This document shows positions 56,869-64,000 of a DNA stretch of 64,000 bases, one piece after another. Below the pieces are notes generated by a model. It had not been told where the DNA came from and made no database searches. It saw only the letters and a program-made list of their open reading frames with translations. This DNA is from Cystobasidium ongulense (lineage: Eukaryota > Basidiomycota > Cystobasidiomycetes > Cystobasidiales > Cystobasidiaceae): assembly GCA_022835595.1 (NCBI GenBank), contig BQUP01000001.1, forward strand, positions 3,086,688 to 3,150,687, given 5' to 3'. Within the stretch, counting starts at the first letter, position 1. Every line of letters starts with the position of its first letter. A program made the position numbers and the translations under genes.

Positions 56869-59800
56869 TTAATCAGCATCGTCTGGAGCTTTGAAGAACC
56901 AGCCGGTCCACGAGCGCTTGGCACGTTTCGCCTTCGTTTGCATGCGTTCGTTTTCCTGTCGTCGCCTAGCAACCGCTTCTCTGCGCTCCTCCGCAATCGC
57001 TTCATGGGCTAAAGCACGACTCTGGGATATTTCACCAGTCCTAGAAGCCGTTGTAGCACCGCTTATACTTCTATCCCTAGCGGGTACTGTCTTGGGTTGG
57101 GACAGAATGGTTGCGCGCCTCGCCCTGCGCTTCTCTGATGGATCCAATATCTCTGAACGGACTCTCCGGAGATCTGGTGGCGGACCACCCGCAGTTGCAT
57201 TCGCTGCTAGTGGGTGTAGCGCGTGCAAGGAAGACATTGACCTTGGTAGGCTGGTAGATTGCGTTGAGGACGCAGCTGGCAAAGAGGCACCTGGAACGGC
57301 TGGCGAATGTTGGCTTTTGGACGTCGATGGCGGTGTATCGTTCTCCATGAGGGCAGGTCCATCGTCCGACGAATCGATGAAGTAGCGGGATTTGACTTCC
57401 TCCGGAATACGTATACGTTCGCTTCCAGAGTAGAGACGGGAGGTCCGGCGACAAAGTGTCGGCTTGGGTGGACTTGCCGACACGTCTTTGGACGGTGATA
57501 ATGTCATCATGCCGAAGCCCGACTCATTGGCGAGCGTTTCCGTCTGATCAGGCTCATTGACAGGCGAATTTACAATAGCGCCAGACAGAAGTGCGGTTTC
57601 TTCTTCGTCGTCATCCGTTTCAGATGTCCAGCAGCCAACAAGGCCAGATCCACCTTCCGAGGACACGAGCGCTCTGCCGTACCATTCTGAATGGACCAAC
57701 GTTTAGTAAGGCAATACCCTGCCCAAGCGGCAAGAACGGCGGTTTAGTACATACCTATCGTGTCATCGAGATCGATGGAAAACAGTGGATCACGGGGAAG
57801 CCATAAATATCGTTCGAGAGGCTCTACCAAATAAGGGTCGACGTAGGGAGCTGAGTGATCAGGCCTGTCATCCCGACGTAGCTTGGGATGGGGAAGAACT
57901 TTCGTATGATCTTCACTTCTAGAAGGTCCCGGCAAGAGAGGTTCTACATTATTCTTGTTGTCACCAGGATTTTCTAATGCTTCCAGAGTCTTTTCTGCAC
58001 TTGGGGCCGCCAAATCTTTAACAGCTTGTTCAGTAGCTTCCTGCCTGGTGGTAGTGATGTCCCTGGAAACGACGTCTTGTAATTCAGAATATGCTCCAGA
58101 ATCCCGAAGATGTTCCGCCAAGCGCTGCAAGACCGCTTGTGGACCATGTTTAGCCTTCAGGGTGGAACGGCCTGCTAGCGGGAAGTTCAACGTCGCCCTC
58201 AGCGAGAGTTCGGGGAGCTTGACTGCCTTGAGCCGGTTGTTCACTGTATGCCGCCGCGAGCGTCTCCCTGCATGGTTCTCTCGTTCATCGGAAAGCCCCT
58301 CTGTCGCATCCGTTGGCGGGGAAGCTTGCCCACTAATGACATCCGCATACGCAGCATCGGCTGCATCCATGTGAAAGTCATACCAACGCGTGAGAATAAG
58401 CTTGATGATGATAGTAATGGGGATCAAAGCCTGGTGGACTATCATTAGCGCGGACGTACATGGGAGTCGTCATGTAGGGAAGTGACGTACAGCGCACGCT
58501 CCACCATTCTTGCCATTCTTCAACACAAAGAACAGACTCATATTTACTACTTGTCCAAGGACAAGCGCATCCAAGCTGAAGCGCATGAGACGCGTATAGA
58601 ACATGCGACCATACTGCTCGTAATATACTCTCCAATACAGCCTTGCAAACTAGCAAAGATTGTCAACTGATGCGCAAGAATGCCGGAAAGAAAGATACTC
58701 ACGTGATCGCGGAACACGAGAGTCGCAAAGGAGAAGTACAGGAAGACGAACTATAGATGAAAGATTAGGGTTTTGCAACGTAGCAATGAATAAGCTACGA
58801 GAACTTACGCATATCGGCAACGGGTTGAGAAGGGAGAATACCAAGATAATGGCAATTATCAATGTATGATTAGGTCCCACGGTGTAGGAAAAGAAACGTC
58901 TGCCTTCTGTCTTGACGAATCGCTGGCGAGGAGTAGATGCCTTTCGAACACCCAAGAATAGGAACCAGGGAATCTAGAATAGGACAAGCCGGCCTGTGTG
59001 AGCTGGGTCTACCTAGCGGATGGAAGGAACCTACCATAAATTGCGCAAGCTCAAAGAAGCCTGCATGAATGGTTAGCGAAGCATATAGGTTGCGGCTACA
59101 CGAGCACTTACATTGGGTGGCGATGACTAAGATTGTATAAGAGACGAAGAAAACTGCGCCGTTCGAGAACGAATTTGCAACGATCTCCAAAGGATTGTTT
59201 GACCTGTCTGAAAAGGTTTCGCCAGTGAATATTCCCAGCAAACTAGTGAAGAAAGCGGTTCCGACACAGAACGCAATCACTGAAGACGTATCGGGAAGGG
59301 GTCAGCTTGCGACTACCTGACACGAAAACAGACCTTGGCTGCGGGATAGAAGCTTACCAACGTTGATGACCACCCATTTCCAGTACCGACACCACGTAGC
59401 GTGATGTAGCTTCGAGAAAGTCACGAAAGTCTGAGCGCGACCGGAAACTTGTATCATAATGGTCGGAATCAACATGTTTGTGATGGTGACAATGACAGTA
59501 GGAATGAGAGTCGAGGCCAGTGATTTGGCTTTTGCATGATTCGCCAGCCAATTTGCTAGGGCAGGGATGCGGGTTGACAGATTGTCGAGAGACACCAAAC
59601 CAATCAGTGCTGATATAGGTAGAATCCAGAAAAAGGTTCCCAGCCAGACTGCTGCGTGCGTAATGAACGCCCTGACCATGTCTCCTCGGAAACTAGCTTC
59701 GACAAGCTTATCCCAGTCTAGATCTCGAGCATCGGGTGCCATTCTGATGCGGCAAGTGAGACCGCGTGCTCGTATCCAGCTCAGCTCGGTTTTCACAAGC

Positions 59801-61575
59801 CTAGCATCGGCTGCCTGTTTAAAGGTCACGAAAGCAGTATCGCAAGCCGCATATGAATGAGGCTTGGTGCGTAATTCCTCGATAAGAGACTGTTTAGAGC
59901 ATAAGTTAGTTTGAAAGGAGGGAAGCTTGCTTGTACAATCTGTTTGCGCTTACTGTGAGAAGGTTGAGTTTCGTCAAGTACAGATCAATGGACGGAGCGA
60001 TCTGCCCATGGAAGAACTTGAGTTTTGTGACTGGCTGGTATTCATCCAGAGTTTCTTGCGGAAGATCGGACAAGGTTTCCCATATAGTCTTACTAGAATT
60101 ATCGACCCGCTTCTCTGGGTTTTGTTGCTTCCATAGTTCCAGTTCCTTGCTACCATTCGGCAGGTACCGTCCCAGGGCATCGACCAATAGGTCTATATTC
60201 TCGTGTCTTCGTTGTGTATTCTCCTTCGTAGACTTGCGCTTTGGCATTATCTGCGAAATCTTTTCCCTGAGTGTGAGCTGGTTCGCTTGTGTGCGAACTC
60301 GGAAAGCGACCGCGTTCATTACATCTCTTGCTAATAGAACATGAGCAGACTCGAGCTCATGTAGGACCTCTTTACGTTTCTTAACGAGCCCGTGTAGTTC
60401 AGTAAGCTTCCTGACAATGACCACATGATCTATTGCCGTTTTTCCGTCACCAAGTGAGCCGATCGCTGGAGAGGCCGGCGTCGAGGTTGCACTTGTTTGA
60501 AGAGGACTTCCGCTGCTGGTGCTGCTTGGTCTGACTGGAGCAGGCTTATAGAATCGCATTGTAGGGTGGCTCTTTAGAAACTTAAGACATGTATCGAGGT
60601 AGTTTCGTATAGCCGCTTCATCGCGCATATCTGATTAGTGCGTGGCACAAACGTGAGATTAGTGACAACTTCACGTTAATGACGGCAAGCTTTAGATCAA
60701 TACTTGTAACTCACGACCAGGTATATTCGATACTTTGACCGTACGGAACCTGCATCCCTTTGTATCCATTCCTTCAGGCCGGTCCCCACTACTTCCAGTG
60801 TGGTCCTCCAGATTCAGAGCACTCTCGCTATCCTTGTTCTCCCCATCCCGAATATCTGTCCAAGGGTAGATGACCTGTTCTCGTCTCATCCTTATATTTC
60901 CCCAACCCACATAGATCACGACTGTTATCCAGCATATGGACTGCCACCATAGCAGCACTGTTCTGACCCACAGATAGCTTCTCCCGCCTGTCGTGCTATT
61001 GATGAGGGAGCTGACTGAAGCTTGTGCGATTGAAGAGGGCAAGACGGTTTCTGGTGCGTAAGTGATATGTAGTGGGAGAGTGATGATGAGAGTGGTGAAC
61101 AGTTGAGAGAGCATGAAATACCAGCAGCCGGTAACGAAGCGTATATAGACTGCCGCGTCTAATCCGGAGTGGCGGAGATACCAGTCCTGTGATAGACGTA
61201 ATACCTGCCACACCCATGCAAAAGGATATTTGGGGAGCGGCGGTGGGCGGTTGGCGCCTAGGAATTGTCTAGGTCTATATAGATATGCCATGAGATAGTC
61301 TTCGACGCTTGGATCGTCAATTGCACTGCCGGGGCGTTTTTTGCGAGCTGTCTTGCGAGGTAGACGGGAGAAAGTCTCAAAGGCTATTGTAAATATACCA
61401 ATGAAGCCGAGCGCTAAACTTGCTGTGGATATGAGGCCTGCACCATGGAGGAAACGCCGCGATATCAGTCTACAATTGTTGGAATAGAGTTGCAATGATC
61501 GACAAGCACCGGTCAATGTAGTGAGCTCTCACCTGTATATTCGGTTGCATACTTCTGCTCATCGATGGTCGCCAT
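56869..61575 (-). CDS. CSC1/OSCA-type calcium-permeable membrane channel (DUF221, Rsn1-like)
   Basis: A long multi-pass protein in about twelve exons. The ATG at 61575 starts a short exon (MATIDEQKYATEYT) joined to GLISTASLALGFIGIFTIAF, the first TM helix. Next are the N-terminal RSN1_TM part (DAAVYIRFVTGCWYFMLSQL), the cytosolic PHM7-like domain (EAIRNYLDTCLKFLK-like, YAACDTAFVTFKQAADARLV) and the 7TM core: AFITHAAVWLGTFFWILPIS, LIPTVIVTITNMLIPTIMIQ, VVFFVSYTILVIATQ-like and NHTLIIAIILVFSLLNPLPI. A very long polar C-terminus of more than 450 residues, rich in Ser, Arg and Asp, is encoded by the last two exons, ending GWFFKAPDDAD. Fungal members are osmosensitive calcium channels or lipid-handling proteins. 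The last exons could be a separate domain, but the frame is continuous across the intron near 57690-57745. Confidence 0.88.
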
Positions 61576-62114
61576 GTTGACCTCGGATTGGTTCTTCTTG
61601 TGCTGCTTCTATGGTAAGCAGGTGTGTAAACGACGCCTTTCTATAGCGGTCAACAGCCTGCCAAGCTCCCGAAATGGCTACGCATTGACTCCAGGCAGCT
61701 GATTATATTGAAGTGGATGTGGTTGTGCAGTGTAGTGAGTGTGGATCTACCTCTTGCAAACGAAATAGTGTTGCGGGCAGACAACCTGCGCACGACTCGT
61801 CGACACGAAAAGGCCAGATTTGTTTGTGACGGGGGCGATCGTGCCACTGTCGCTTGCCTCGCGGACCAAGGTGGCGGCGCACGGCCAGCAGCGACGGTGT
61901 GGACTTGACTGAGACAACTGGCACGACTATCGTTAGTACACTGGAGTATGAATGCTATCGCCTGTTGCCTTGCAGCAAGCTCATCTCGCTACGCCTGCAG
62001 ACGAAGTCGGTGATCGAGGCGCTTGGCTGGGCAAGGCAAGCAAGCGACACGCGTGCTCTTTGTTCTGGCCTACTATCAGCACCGACACAAGGCACAGTCC
62101 ATCACACACACATC
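61576..62114. promoter_or_regulatory. Divergent promoter between the CSC1-like and VWA genes
   Basis: 539 bp between head-to-head starts. No other supported gene; a longer frame upstream of the VWA start (from 61854) includes this region but has no features of coding sequence. Confidence 0.45.
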
Positions 62115-63420
62115 ATGAAGAAGTTCTTCAACAAGCTCGAAGCTAAGCTCGACGGTTCCTCCCAGCCTCAGCAGCGGCAGCCACAGCAGCACGGTGGCCA
62201 GAGTGCTCAAGGCAGTGCAGGTGCATACAATAATGCTGCCGCCGGCGGATATCCTCAACAGCAGTTCCAGCAGCAACCCCAGCAGCAGTCCCAGTATGGC
62301 TATCAACAACCTCCTGGACCTCCTCCCAATATGCAGGCCGGATCTTACTCCCAGCCGCCAGGTCCGCCGCCCGCTAACCAGTCTCGAGTCCCCCCTCAAG
62401 CAAGGCCGGGTGTGGAAGACCCATTCGCTGCTCTCAGAAGATATGATACGGGTAGGTTGGCACAATTGTCCTGTTGATCCATCTCGCTAATCTTTATTGC
62501 GATCTAGTCTTCATCGTTGACGATAGCGAATCCAGTAGGTCGTACTTATGTTTAACGCGGCCAGCAGAGCAAGCAGTACAGCTAGTAACGTCGGACTTTG
62601 CATCTGAACAGTGGAAATGTTCTGGGACGAAACAAGAGAGGCTCTGGTCGGAGTTGTAGAGAAGAGCGTACAATACGACGAAGATGGCATCGATATATAC
62701 TTCTTCAACTCGCAAGTAGTGGTCGAACACCTACGAACAGCACAAGATGTCAGGTCCTTGTTCAGAAGGGTCGAACCAAGAAAGTCTACTCCGACCGCTA
62801 GAGCGCTCAAGAGGGTAGTCGAGCCTTACATCCTCAAGCTCGAAGCTGCACATGCTGCAAAACAAGCTGGTCGCCGAGCTGGAGAGACTATCAAGCCATT
62901 GAATCTGGTAGTACTCACAGATGGAGCTCCAGACCGTAATGAGGAGCCTGAAGGTGTCATTGTTGTGAGTTCATTGCCCCCACGCTGGGCTTTGGTACAT
63001 GTGCTGACAGCAATCTATTCCACACAGAATCTTGGAAAGCGATTAGATGCTATACGAGCACCCCTCAATCAACTCGGCTTCTCTTTTGTTCAGATTGGTG
63101 TCGACGAGGAAGTGAGTGGCTTGCTCGAGTTTGTCCAGGAATACGATGCAATCACTGACGCATGCTCGTCTGTGCTTTACAGGCACAAGAAGCGCTTACT
63201 TACCTTGATGACCACCTCAAACAGGAACACAACATCCGCGACATGGTCGACACGACGCTTTCTCCTCCAGGTGTAAGCATGCATTGCTGTACCAAAAGCT
63301 GGACCGCGTAAAGGGGACACTGACTTACATACAATCAAATCATAGGGACAGATTGATTCGCAGTATCTACTGAAGGCCTTGCTAGGAGGAGTTAACAGAA
63401 AACTCGACAAACAGAACTAA
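62115..63420 (+). CDS. von Willebrand factor A domain protein
   Basis: About 330 residues in about six exons. The ATG at 62115 (MKKFFNKLEAKLDGSSQPQQ) begins a Gln/Pro/Gly-rich N-terminus of about 110 residues. Splicing across GTAGGT and GTAGGT introns gives TVFIVDDSESMEMFWDETRE; DDSES is the DxSxS metal-ion-dependent adhesion site. The VWA fold continues with DGIDIYFFNSQVVVEHLRTA, PLNLVVLTDGAPDRNEEP (the later MIDAS Asp), LGFSFVQIGVDEE and AQEALTYLDDHLKQEHNIRD, and ends LGGVNRKLDKQN. This is a common fungal VWA family of unknown role, probably cytosolic. It is the last gene before the telomere. Confidence 0.85.
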
Positions 63421-63956
63421 TCAGTATTCCACGTGTAGCATATGATTCGGGTAGCAGGTCGGAAGGCTTAAATCAAGATTATACCTTCTGGGTACTGATA
63501 CTCCCGATTACCGACACTCCCTGCTAGACGGCCGACACATCATCCTTCTATGCCGCGTCCTCCGGCTAGCTGATGGACACTGATTGCGTTGACTGACAAG
63601 CTTCTTCTTAAAGGTAAATAGGATGGGAAACTGCCAATGCTGCAGAACATAAAGTCAAGACAGCAAAGCAACAGCGGAGTTTCGTGCAGAGATGGAGTAG
63701 TAAATTTGGCTTGCCGATGCCGTTTACGTCAAGCATGCCAAAAATATGCAGCTATCGAGGCAAAGTACAGCTCGCAAATGGATATAGGCCAGTCCCAACA
63801 ACAGAGTCGGGGCGGAAGGCCAGGTTTCAGCCAGAGCAAAGGAATGCTCGAATCTCTATTCGCTCATCAACGCACGCTGTCCACCATCTCACGGATCCGT
63901 TGACTGCCGGAAGTCATCGAAATCATCAACCATCAACAATATGGCGAGCGAAGCGA
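63421..63956. other. Short subtelomeric spacer
   Basis: About 540 bp between the last gene and the telomeric repeat. No helicase fragment, satellite or transposon is seen; two short overlapping frames (63637-63903 and 63684-63965) lack support. A CACGTG element occurs at about 63429-63434. Confidence 0.55.
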
Positions 63957-64000
63957 AGGGTTTAGGGGTTTTAGGGGTTAGGGGTTAGGGGTTTAGGGGG
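63957..64000 (+). repeat. Telomeric repeat array, (T2-4)AGGGG
   Basis: The window ends with units TTTAGGGG, TTTTAGGGG, TTAGGGG, TTAGGGG and TTTAGGGGG. The G-rich strand runs toward the right end, as expected for a chromosome end. Units vary in the number of T and G, unlike the uniform TTAGGG of many filamentous fungi. Confidence 0.92.

Noticed and set aside
63637-63965. Two short frames next to the telomere
   Set aside because: They overlap each other, one runs into the telomeric repeat, and neither shows a motif.
1-64000. CRISPR arrays, bacterial operons, ribosomal RNA genes and intact transposons
   Set aside because: No regular repeat-spacer array, rRNA-like sequence, terminal repeats or transposase-like frame was found; the window is eukaryotic.

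Overview
The window is the right-hand end of a fungal chromosome. The last ~44 bases are a G-rich telomeric array of irregular (T2-4)AGGGG units running toward the end, so the window stops at or very near a real telomere. Genes are split by many short GT-AG introns, often with CTGAC/CTAAC-like branch sites, and include two Zn2Cys6-type regulators, three Dal5-type transporters and clear homologues of Swd1, GCP3, EDC4, Ymr1 and CSC1. This points to a Dikarya fungus. I cannot fix phylum or species from sequence alone.

Left half (about 1-35 kb): an accessory, metabolism-rich block. It holds a cyclase-family hydrolase, an HSL-type alpha/beta hydrolase, an unknown small protein, an EthD-like dimeric-barrel protein, a type I Baeyer-Villiger-like flavin monooxygenase, two tandem MFS transporters, two paralogous cupin-like small proteins, two fungal transcription factors (one with a Zn2Cys6 region I cannot assemble in frame), a SnoaL/NTF2-like protein, a glutathione S-transferase, a 3-hydroxyacyl-CoA dehydrogenase-like enzyme, a flavin-reductase-like protein, an anoctamin and a third MFS transporter. 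No PKS, NRPS or terpene synthase is seen. My inference is a regulated uptake-and-breakdown cluster for a ketone-containing or cyclic compound: import by MFS, Baeyer-Villiger oxidation to an ester or lactone, hydrolysis, then CoA-level oxidation.

Right half (about 35.9-64 kb): conserved cellular genes: gamma-tubulin complex GCP3, a coiled-coil protein, a U1A/U2B''-like spliceosomal RRM protein, a myotubularin phosphatase, an EDC4-like P-body scaffold, an RS-rich protein, S-adenosylmethionine synthetase, a J-domain protein, COMPASS subunit Swd1/RBBP5, a CSC1/OSCA channel and a von Willebrand A protein. The last gene ends about 0.54 kb before the telomeric repeats, so there is almost no repetitive subtelomere.

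The most interesting observations are the BVMO-centred cluster with its paired cupin genes, a shared 11-base promoter motif at the same distance from two transporter starts, a 5-nt micro-exon, a 5-bp duplication in the DNA-binding region of one regulator, and head-to-head genes whose start codons overlap. Gene borders rest on reading frames and splice signals by eye; no search or alignment was run.
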